Below are positions 1 through 5,445 of a DNA stretch of 6,677 bases, piece by piece. Under the pieces are notes generated by a model. That model was not told the DNA's origin. It did not search any database and saw nothing but the letters and a program-made list of their open reading frames with translations. The translations under genes and the position numbers were made by a program. This stretch comes from Pseudomonadota bacterium (GTDB taxonomy: Bacteria; Pseudomonadota; Alphaproteobacteria; Caulobacterales; Aquidulcibacteraceae). Within the stretch, counting starts at the first letter, position 1. Each line of letters opens with the position of its first letter. The stretch spans positions 1 to 6,677 of the forward strand of contig JAEYPY010000088.1 in the NCBI GenBank assembly GCA_023410295.1, in the 5' to 3' direction.

Positions 1-1
1 G

Positions 2-490
2 AGCAAGGACGGCCGCGTCATCGATCAGATCGCGAACGTCGTCGCCGCGATCAAGACCAACCCGAATTCACGCCGCCACATCGTCAGCGCCTGGAATCCG
101 GCCGAGGTCGATCAGATGGCGCTGCCGCCGTGCCATTGCCTGTTTCAGTTTTTCGTCGCCGACGGAAACCTGAGCTGCCAGCTCTACCAGCGCAGCGCCG
201 ACGTCTTCCTCGGCGTGCCGTTCAACATCGCGTCTTACGCGCTGTTGACGCAAATGATGGCGCAAGTGACAGGCCTCCAGCCTGGCGAGTTCGTGCACAC
301 GTTTGGCGATGCGCACCTCTATCACAACCACTTCGACCAAGCGCGCCTACAACTCACGCGCACGCCGTACCCGCCGCCGCAAATGCTGATCAACCCAGAG
401 CGCAAAGACATCTTCGCCTTCGAGTACAGTGACTTCAAACTCGAAGGCTACCAAGCGCATCCGACGATTAAGGCGCCGATTGCGGTTTAG
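2..490 (+). CDS. thyA: Thymidylate synthase, C-terminal part (5' end outside window)
   Basis: Thymidylate synthase methylates dUMP to dTMP in the cytoplasm, using 5,10-methylene-tetrahydrofolate and releasing dihydrofolate. The reading frame is open from base 2 and ends in TAG, giving the last 162 residues of a protein that is about 264 residues in E. coli. Landmarks appear in family order: the Arg-Arg pair that contacts the partner subunit's dUMP phosphate (bases 71-76, followed by HIVSAWNP), the catalytic cysteine in PPCHC (codon 131-133), the dUMP-binding stretch CQLYQRSADVFLGVPFNIA, the HLYHNH motif, and the conserved end EGYQAHPTIKAPIAV. The residue two after the catalytic Cys is also Cys, where E. 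coli has Ala. Nothing suggests damage. The start codon, ribosome binding site and N-terminal 100 or so residues lie upstream of the window. The folate partner gene folA begins 1.4 kb downstream. Identification is essentially certain. Confidence 0.97.
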   Translation, partial: SKDGRVIDQIANVVAAIKTNPNSRRHIVSAWNPAEVDQMALPPCHCLFQFFVADGNLSCQLYQRSADVFLGVPFNIASYALLTQMMAQVTGLQPGEFVHTFGDAHLYHNHFDQARLQLTRTPYPPPQMLINPERKDIFAFEYSDFKLEGYQAHPTIKAPIAV

Positions 491-513
491 CGTCCCCCGC
501 GTCGCCACGGATA

Positions 514-536
514 CCCTCTCCCTAACCGGGAGAGGG
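514..536. repeat. Perfect 9-bp hairpin CCCTCTCCC / GGGAGAGGG between thyA and the next gene
   Basis: CCCTCTCCC (514-522) is followed by a 5-base loop TAACC and the exact reverse complement GGGAGAGGG (528-536). This matches, from memory, a short palindromic element dispersed between genes in many proteobacterial genomes, so a REP-like repeat copy is likely. It starts 24 bases after the thyA stop and ends 34 bases before the next start. It could therefore stop or slow transcription out of thyA or protect the transcript end, but no T-tract follows, so it is not a canonical intrinsic terminator. The hairpin is seen directly; the dispersed-repeat identity is recollection. Confidence 0.6.
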
Positions 537-570
537 GACGAAGAGTGGCAAGGCGGCGTAAGAGCAAGTC

Positions 571-1236
571 ATGAAACCCCGCGAACTCCTCGCCACAGCG
601 CAAATCCCCGGCGGGGATGAACTGCGCCTCTACAAGCGCGACACCGACTTCATCATCGCGCTCGGCGCCAACGAGCTGATGTCGAGTCGCTCGAGTGGCT
701 CTGAAGAAGCGCTCGCGCTGCTTACCATCGATCGCCTCCAAACCGAGGCGCCGCATCTGCTCATCGGCGGTTACGGCATGGGTTTTACATTGCGCGCCGC
801 GCTCGCGCGTCTCGGCCCCCAGGCGCGCTGCACCGTCGTTGAACTCGTGCCGGAAATCATCGACTGGGCGCGCGGGCCGATGGCGGCGCTGACCGCGGGC
901 TGTCTCGACGATCCGCGCGTCGATCTGGTTATACGCGACGTTGCAAGGGCGATCCGCGGCGCCGAGCGCGCTTATGATGCAATCCTGCTCGATGTCGATA
1001 ATGGTCCCGACGGCCTGACGCGCGCCGACAATGACGAGATCTATTCAACGCACGGCCTGGTCGCGGCGAAGAAGGCGCTGAAGCCCGGCGGCGTGCTGGC
1101 GATCTGGTCGGCCGGCCCGGACGAAAAGTTCGCGCGCCGTTTGAAGCACGCCGGTTTTGACGTGGAAGAAGTCATGGTGCGCGCCGGCCGCGGCGGCAAA
1201 GGCGCCCGGCACATCATCTGGTTCGCGCGCCGCTAG
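571..1236 (+). CDS. Spermidine-synthase-like SAM-fold protein (small form)
   Basis: This 221-residue protein has the Rossmann-like fold of SAM methyltransferases and aminopropyltransferases. Visible motifs are the nucleotide-binding loop GGYGMG (66-71), an acidic residue ending strand 2 (E91 in VVELVPE), and YDAILLDVDNGPDG (135-148), which resembles the catalytic Asp loop of spermidine synthase. LKPGGVLAIWS (170-180) is the usual strand 5 region. Compared with true spermidine synthases of about 280-300 residues, it lacks the N-terminal beta domain and has GYGMG rather than GGGDGG, so polyamine synthesis should not be assumed. I recall similar ~220-residue proteins annotated as spermidine synthase in alphaproteobacteria, none with a function known to me. 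ATG 571 is the first start in frame; only a weak AAGAG lies upstream. The gene follows thyA by 80 bases on the same strand, with a hairpin between. Its TAG stop overlaps the stop of the opposing gene. The fold is secure, the reaction unknown. Confidence 0.85.
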   Translation: MKPRELLATAQIPGGDELRLYKRDTDFIIALGANELMSSRSSGSEEALALLTIDRLQTEAPHLLIGGYGMGFTLRAALARLGPQARCTVVELVPEIIDWARGPMAALTAGCLDDPRVDLVIRDVARAIRGAERAYDAILLDVDNGPDGLTRADNDEIYSTHGLVAAKKALKPGGVLAIWSAGPDEKFARRLKHAGFDVEEVMVRAGRGGKGARHIIWFARR

Positions 1237-1808
1237 ATCGCAGCCACGTCCGGCACGACCATGTGCGTGATCTTCTGCACCTCCGCCCGCGCGCCATCCA
1301 CACTGAGCGGCGTGAACTTCACCGTTACCCCGACCATCTGCGCCTCGACCTCGCACTTCATCACCAGCACGTCGCCGGCGCTGGCCGTGAAGGCCGAGCC
1401 TTCACCATCGCCGGGCTTCTTGTTCGTGCCCGTATAGCCGGCGATGCGATGCGCGCCGGGCGCCAGCAGCAGGCGTGTGAAGCGCGGACTCTTCAGTTGC
1501 GCAACCTCGTGTCCGTCGATCAGCACGTTGACGCCAACCGCGCGGCCGACGAACTGGTTGCGGAAGACATAGAGCGCGGCCTTGTCCGCAACCGGCGCGA
1601 AGGTGAGCGCTTCGGCCCGCTGCTCGGGCGCAGCGTCGGCGATCTTCCGGTTGGTCTGCAAGTTGCGGAAAACGATCACGCCGCCGACCACGAGGCCGAT
1701 CAGCGCGATGATCATCATAAATTCGCCGCCAAGCAGCGAGCGCAGCACGAAGTAGATGGCCAATCCAGCAAGGAGCGCGAGGCCATAGACGATAAAATTG
1801 CGTGACAT
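1233..1808 (-). CDS. Two-helix membrane protein with DUF2846-like domain
   Basis: This 191-residue protein is of unknown function. Two hydrophobic helices lie at about 4-25 (IVYGLALLAGLAIYF) and 29-48 (FMMIIALIGLVVGGVIVF), joined by a very short turn, followed by RNLQTNRK. The soluble part from about 75 (AALYVFRNQFVGRAVGVNV, then LIDGHEVAQL, LLLAPGAHRI) resembles DUF2846 domains, which I recall mostly in small lipoproteins. I chose ATG 1808 because AAGGA (1820-1816 on this strand) sits 7 bases upstream and the membrane segment starts at once. A longer frame reaches 2003 but its extra residues would run antisense through folA and look like non-coding sequence. By the positive-inside rule the C-terminal domain would face the cytoplasm, unlike a lipoprotein. 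The gene is opposite in direction to its neighbours, overlaps the upstream-mapped SAM-fold gene by 4 bases at their stops, and diverges from folA. The domain call is moderate; the coding call is good. Confidence 0.8.
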   Translation of the reverse strand: MSRNFIVYGLALLAGLAIYFVLRSLLGGEFMMIIALIGLVVGGVIVFRNLQTNRKIADAAPEQRAEALTFAPVADKAALYVFRNQFVGRAVGVNVLIDGHEVAQLKSPRFTRLLLAPGAHRIAGYTGTNKKPGDGEGSAFTASAGDVLVMKCEVEAQMVGVTVKFTPLSVDGARAEVQKITHMVVPDVAAI

Positions 1809-1842
1809 GGCGCCATCCTTACGGATGACGCGGCGAGGCGCC
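1809..1842. promoter_or_regulatory. Inverted repeats in the divergent DUF2846-gene/folA spacer, covering a ribosome binding site
   Basis: CATCC (1814-1818), a 4-base loop, and GGATG (1823-1827) form a perfect 5-bp stem. It is nested between two copies of the self-complementary hexamer GGCGCC (1809-1814 and 1837-1842) that could pair with each other, sharing base 1814 with the inner stem. On the minus strand the inner stem contains most of the AAGGA ribosome binding site of the DUF2846-like gene. The whole spacer is only 52 bases, so promoters for the two divergent genes must overlap or lie inside the genes. The site could be an operator or an RNA hairpin that limits translation. Only the symmetry is seen; any function is inference. 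Confidence 0.35.
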
Positions 1843-1860
1843 AAGGCTAGAACGGCTCGC

Positions 1861-2367
1861 GTGACTTCCAAACTTACCCTTGTCGTCGCTGTCGCAAAGA
1901 ACGGCGTCATCGGCCGTGACGGCCAGCTGCCGTGGCGGCTTTCCTCCGACATGAAGCGCTTCAAGGCGGATACGATGGGCAAGCCGGTGCTGATGGGGCG
2001 CAAGACGTGGGAGAGCCTGCCGAAGCGGCCGCTTGCCGGGCGCCAAAACCTCGTGCTGACGCGCGACGCCAGTTACGTCGCCGAGGGCGGCTGGGTTTAC
2101 ACTGATCTTCCCGCCATGATCGCGGCGGGTCGCGCCATGGCCGCAGCTTCGGGCGCCAAGGAAGTCTGCGTCATCGGCGGCGCGCAGCTCTACAACGCCA
2201 CGCTGCCGCTGGCCGACCGCATCGTGCTCACGGAGGTCGATCTGGCGCCTGAGGGCGACGCGTTTCTGAATTTCGACCTATCAAGCTGGCGCGAGGTAAG
2301 CCGCGAAGCGGTAGCGCGCGGCGAGAAAGACGATGCAAATTTCGTTGTGCGGGTGTTGGAGCGCTAG
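1861..2367 (+). CDS. folA: Dihydrofolate reductase
   Basis: FolA reduces dihydrofolate to tetrahydrofolate with NADPH, closing the cycle that thymidylate synthase opens. From GTG 1861 the protein is 168 residues, against 159 in E. coli. Family landmarks are VVAVAKNGVIGRDGQLPW (8-25), the catalytic acid D30 in LSSDMKRFK, the NADPH-binding GRKTWESLP (46-54), GRQNLVLTR (60-68), VIGGAQLY (104-111) and LTEVD (123-127). It ends VVRVLER like the E. coli C-terminus. GTG 1861 is preferred because the alignment to other DHFRs begins there; ATG 1825 or 1807 would add a basic, unmatched leader and overlap the divergent hairpin. No strong ribosome binding site precedes GTG 1861 (AAGG at 1843-1846 is distant), so the start is the least certain part. 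The stop TAG is directly followed by the ATG of the lactonase-like gene, implying co-transcription. No active-site change suggesting intrinsic trimethoprim resistance is obvious by eye. Confidence 0.95.
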   Translation: MTSKLTLVVAVAKNGVIGRDGQLPWRLSSDMKRFKADTMGKPVLMGRKTWESLPKRPLAGRQNLVLTRDASYVAEGGWVYTDLPAMIAAGRAMAAASGAKEVCVIGGAQLYNATLPLADRIVLTEVDLAPEGDAFLNFDLSSWREVSREAVARGEKDDANFVVRVLER

Positions 2368-3276
2368 ATGGAGATCGAAATCATCGCAGAGGGCCTCGAA
2401 TTTCCCGAAGGTCCGATCGTCATGCCGGACGGCAGTGTCATCCTGGTTGAGATCAAGCGTCAAACGCTAACGCGCGTCTGGAAAGGCCGCAGTGAAACGA
2501 TCGCCCATCTCGGCGGCGGACCGAACGGCGCGGCGTTCGGTCCAGATGGCGCCATCTACGTCTGCAACAATGGCGGCTTCGCTTGGCACGAGGCAAGCGG
2601 CCTCACGATTCCGGGACATGCGGCCAAGGACTATGAAACCGGCCGCATCGAACGCGTCGATCTCGCCACCGGGAAAGTCGAGCGCGTTTATGAAAGCGTC
2701 GGCGAGCACAAGCTGCGCGGCCCGAACGACATCGTATTCGATAGAAGCGGCGGCTTCTGGTTCACCGATCTCGGCAAAGGCTGGGCGCGCCAACGCGATC
2801 GCGGCGGGCTCTATTACGCCAAGCCGGATGGTGCACTGATCAAGGAAGCGGCCTACGGCCATGTCGGTTTGAACGGCGTCGGCCTCTCGCCGGACGAGCG
2901 CGTCGTCTATTGCGCAGAAACCGAAACCGGCAAGCTCTGGGCCTTCGACATCACCGGCGAAGGCGAAGTTGCCCCCGGCGCGCTTGGCGGAGCAGGGCGC
3001 GTCGTCGCCGTGCAACCATATCACTGTTATTTCGACAGCCTCGCCGTGCAAGCCAATGGCGATGTTTGTGTCGCCACGATCTTGAACGGCGGCATAACTA
3101 CAATCACGCCGGCGGGCGCCTCAACGCACATGCCGTTCCCCGATCCCATTACGACCAACATCGCCTTCGGCGGCGCCGACATGCGCGATGCCTACGTCAC
3201 CCTCTCCGGCACAGGCAAGCTCGCGAAGATGCGCTGGCCCGAGCCAGGGCTGAAGCTCAATTTTGCGCCGGCCTGA
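2368..3276 (+). CDS. SMP-30/gluconolactonase/LRE family hydrolase
   Basis: This 302-residue six-bladed beta-propeller belongs to a family that hydrolyses sugar lactones and related esters with one divalent metal. Likely metal and substrate residues by family pattern are E14 (EFPEGPIV), N120 in LRGPNDIVFD, N169 in GLNGVGLSPD, and D223 in YFDSLAV; these correspond to the E18, N103, N154 and D204 set of human regucalcin. Repeating blade motifs such as FGPDGAIYV, FDRSGGFWFTD, LSPDERVVYCAETETGKLW and ANGDVCVAT run through the protein. No signal peptide is seen, so it is probably cytoplasmic. ATG 2368 abuts the folA stop with no gap, and GGAG at 2358-2361, inside the folA coding end, is spaced 6 bases before it; translation is probably coupled to folA. 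A GST gene follows after 15 bases. The substrate cannot be read from the sequence, and no sugar-pathway gene is nearby. Family assignment is strong. Confidence 0.92.
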   Translation: MEIEIIAEGLEFPEGPIVMPDGSVILVEIKRQTLTRVWKGRSETIAHLGGGPNGAAFGPDGAIYVCNNGGFAWHEASGLTIPGHAAKDYETGRIERVDLATGKVERVYESVGEHKLRGPNDIVFDRSGGFWFTDLGKGWARQRDRGGLYYAKPDGALIKEAAYGHVGLNGVGLSPDERVVYCAETETGKLWAFDITGEGEVAPGALGGAGRVVAVQPYHCYFDSLAVQANGDVCVATILNGGITTITPAGASTHMPFPDPITTNIAFGGADMRDAYVTLSGTGKLAKMRWPEPGLKLNFAPA

Positions 3277-3291
3277 GCGGAGCGGAGCGAC

Positions 3292-3924
3292 ATGATCATC
3301 GTCCACCACCTCGAAGAATCCCGCTCCCAGCGCGTGCTCTGGCTGCTCGAAGAACTGGGACTCGATTACGAAGTGAGCCGCTATGCGCGCAATGCGCAAA
3401 CGCGCCTGGCGCCGCCCGAGCTGAAAGCGATCCACCCGCTCGGAAAGTCGCCGGTGCTTGAGCGGGACGGAAAGATCTACGCCGAGAGCGGCGCCATCAT
3501 TGAATACTTCGCCGAGACCGAAGCCGGCGGAAAGCTCGCCATCCCACCCGGTGATCCGGCGCGCGCGGATTATCTCTACTGGCTCCACTTCGCCGAGGGT
3601 TCGGCGATGCTGCCGCTGCTTTTGAAACTCTATGTCGGGCTACTCGGCGACGCCGGTGCGCCGTTGATGCAGATGCGGATCGAGCCGGAAATCGAGGCGC
3701 ATCTGGCGCACGCCGATCGGGCGCTGGCCACGAGCGATCATTTCGTTGCCGGCCGTTTCACCGCCGCGGACATTCAGATGAGCTTCGTGCTCGACGCCGC
3801 CGCCCAGCGCGGCGGGCTTGAGCGCTTTCCAAACCTCACCCGCGCCCGCGCCGCTAACCAGACGCGCCCGGCTTGGCGGCGCGCGTTGGATAAGGGCGGA
3901 CCTTACAAGATGGGCGCGAGCTGA
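3292..3924 (+). CDS. Glutathione S-transferase, Gtt1-like
   Basis: This 210-residue cytosolic GST would conjugate glutathione to an electrophile or act as a peroxidase or isomerase. The N-terminal thioredoxin-like domain (1-80) opens with HHLEESRSQRVLWLLEELGLDYE, a pattern typical of the Gtt1-like subgroup, with Ser10 or Ser12 near where the catalytic Ser/Tyr/Cys falls in GSTs. GKSPVL (51-56) contains the cis-proline P54, and ESGAIIEYF (65-73) provides the Glu-Ser pair that binds the glutathione gamma-glutamyl group. The helical domain (about 90-210) includes FVAGRFTAADIQM, with the T157/D160 N-capping box of GSTs. ATG 3292 has two GGAG boxes ahead (3279-3282 and 3284-3287, spaced 9 and 4 bases), made by a tandem GCGGA. 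It lies 15 bases after the lactonase-like stop and is the last gene of the probable folA operon. The true substrate is unknown. Confidence 0.94.
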   Translation: MIIVHHLEESRSQRVLWLLEELGLDYEVSRYARNAQTRLAPPELKAIHPLGKSPVLERDGKIYAESGAIIEYFAETEAGGKLAIPPGDPARADYLYWLHFAEGSAMLPLLLKLYVGLLGDAGAPLMQMRIEPEIEAHLAHADRALATSDHFVAGRFTAADIQMSFVLDAAAQRGGLERFPNLTRARAANQTRPAWRRALDKGGPYKMGAS

Positions 3925-3938
3925 GCCGGCGTGGCAAA

Positions 3939-3966
3939 GGAGCTCATCTTGAGCTTATCGAAGGAG
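3939..3966. repeat. Probable dispersed intergenic repeat between the GST gene and pyk
   Basis: The stretch CTCATCTTGAGCTTATCGAA (3943-3962) and the following GGAG closely resemble a short element I remember as common between genes in proteobacteria, with consensus like TCATCCTGAGCTTGTCGAAG. The ends CTC...CTT and AAGGAG can pair with a 2-base bulge. A second pairing, AGCTC (3941-3945) with GAGCT (3951-3955) around a 5-base loop, is also possible. It sits 15-20 bases after the GST stop, where a transcript of the folA operon would end. There is no T-tract. Resemblance to the dispersed element is recollection and should be tested by counting copies in the genome. Confidence 0.45.
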
Positions 3967-4030
3967 ACGCGGGCCAAGAACACTGGACTTTCGGTGCAAC
4001 GCACTGAATCTCTGCGCCGACGGAGAAAAT

Positions 4031-5443
4031 ATGCGCACGCGTGACTGTAAGATCGTTGCCACCATGGGCCCCGCCAGCGATCCGCCGGAGCGGTTGGCGA
4101 TGCTGATCGAAGCGGGCGTCGATTGCTTCCGGCTCAATTTCAGCCATGGCGAGCGCGAGGATCACGCGCGGCGCATGCAGGCGATCCGCGCGGCTGAAGA
4201 AAAAGCAGGCGCGCCGGTCGCCGTGTTCGCCGACCTGCAAGGGCCCAAGATTCGCGTCGGCACGTTCAAGGACGGCCAAACCAAGCTTCGTTTCAACGAT
4301 ATCGTCACGCTGGAAGCGTCCGAAGAGCTCGGCGATGGCCATCTCATTCGCTTGCCGCACACCGAGCTCGTGAACGCCCTGGAGGTTGGCGACATCCTGA
4401 AGCTCGACGACGGCAAGATGCAGCTCAGCGTGATCGAGCGCGGCCGCAACCAGGTGAAAGCGCGCGTCGATTTCGGCGGCGTGCTGAAGAACCAGAAGGG
4501 CGTCAACGTCCCCACGCGCCGCATTCCAATTTCGGCGCTGACGCCGAAGGACCGCGAAGATCTTGCCTACGCGCTCGATCTGGGCGTCGACTACATCGCG
4601 CTTTCCTTCGTGCAGCATCCCGAGGACGTGCGCGAGGCGCGCGAACTGATCGGCGACCGCGCCGGGATTATTTCAAAGATCGAGAAGCCCTCCGCGTTGG
4701 AGCAGATCGACGCCATCGTCGAACTTTCCGACGCGGTGATGGTCGCGCGCGGCGATCTCGGCGTCGAGCTGCCGCCCGAGCAGGTGCCGATCGCGCAGCG
4801 CAAAATTATCCGCGCCGCCCGGGCAGCCGGTCGGCCAGTGATCGTCGCCACGCACATGCTCGAAAGCATGGTCGAAGCGGCGACGCCGACGCGGGCCGAA
4901 GCATCCGATGTCGCGACCGCGGTTTATCAGGGCGCCGACGCTGTCATGCTCTCGGCCGAAAGCGCCGTCGGCCGCCATCCGCAAAGCGCTGTCGCGATCA
5001 TGGATCGCATCATCCGCGCCGTGGAGGACGACGATGCGTATTGGTCCTCGCTGCCGCGCGATATGACGCCGCCGCAAGACACAACCGCCGACGCCATTGC
5101 GCTTTCCGCGCGCCACATCGCCGACGTGATCGGCTGCGCCGCCGTTGTTGCTTTCACCGCCACCGGCTCCACCGCCATCCGCGTCGCGCGTGAGCGGCCG
5201 CGCTGTGGCATCGTCGGCTTGACGCCAGTGCTGGCGACAGCGCGGCGGTTGGCGCTGGTGTGGGGCGTGCGCAGCCGTGTCACCGATGACGTCACCAGTG
5301 TCGAAGACATGGTCGAGAAGGCGGACAAAGCCGTGCGCGCGCTCGGCGTCGCCGGCCCGGACGACCGCGTGGCCATCATCGCCGGCATCCCCTTCGGGCG
5401 GGCGGGGAAGACGAATATGATCCGCGTGCTGAGACTGGAGTAG
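4031..5443 (+). CDS. pyk: Pyruvate kinase
   Basis: Pyruvate kinase transfers phosphate from phosphoenolpyruvate to ADP, the last step of glycolysis, in the cytoplasm. The 470-residue length is normal for the family. Domain order is A (1-66), B lid (about 67-165), A again (166-340) and the C-terminal effector domain (about 350-470). Key residues are R34, N36, S38 and H39 in FRLNFSHG, the lid start ADLQGPKIR (67-75), the catalytic lysine K216 and metal ligand E218 in IISKIEKPSAL, the second metal ligand D242 in VARGDLGVELPPEQV, and T274 in VATHMLESM. That last motif is usually TQMLESM, so H275 replaces the common Gln. The effector domain has the phosphate-binding-like loop TATGSTA (376-382), but fructose bisphosphate control cannot be judged. 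GGAG (4022-4025) lies 5 bases before ATG 4031, and the N-terminus aligns with the family. A 106-base spacer separates it from the GST gene, so it probably has its own promoter, though I could not identify one. Confidence 0.97.
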   Translation: MRTRDCKIVATMGPASDPPERLAMLIEAGVDCFRLNFSHGEREDHARRMQAIRAAEEKAGAPVAVFADLQGPKIRVGTFKDGQTKLRFNDIVTLEASEELGDGHLIRLPHTELVNALEVGDILKLDDGKMQLSVIERGRNQVKARVDFGGVLKNQKGVNVPTRRIPISALTPKDREDLAYALDLGVDYIALSFVQHPEDVREARELIGDRAGIISKIEKPSALEQIDAIVELSDAVMVARGDLGVELPPEQVPIAQRKIIRAARAAGRPVIVATHMLESMVEAATPTRAEASDVATAVYQGADAVMLSAESAVGRHPQSAVAIMDRIIRAVEDDDAYWSSLPRDMTPPQDTTADAIALSARHIADVIGCAAVVAFTATGSTAIRVARERPRCGIVGLTPVLATARRLALVWGVRSRVTDDVTSVEDMVEKADKAVRALGVAGPDDRVAIIAGIPFGRAGKTNMIRVLRLE

Positions 5444-5445
5444 CG

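Noticed and set aside
514..536. Canonical Rho-independent terminator after thyA
   Set aside because: The hairpin is real but no run of T follows on either strand, so only a repeat is annotated.
1263..1805. Plus-strand open frame of 180 codons opposite the DUF2846-like gene
   Set aside because: I weighed this because the true gene is itself of unknown function. The minus-strand reading has two clean membrane helices, a good ribosome binding site and a domain match; the plus-strand reading is rich in His, Arg and Asp with no pattern.
1809..2003. Upstream extension of the DUF2846-like gene to a start at 2003
   Set aside because: The added 65 residues would be antisense to the conserved folA N-terminus, and the internal ATG 1808 has an AAGGA site at 7 bases.
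2467..3051. Minus-strand open frame of 194 codons opposite the lactonase-like gene
   Set aside because: It has no motif and is fully covered by a clear six-bladed propeller protein on the plus strand.
3967..4021. Promoter for pyk
   Set aside because: A TTGAGC occurs at 3949-3954 but no acceptable -10 box lies 16-18 bases downstream, so I do not call a promoter.
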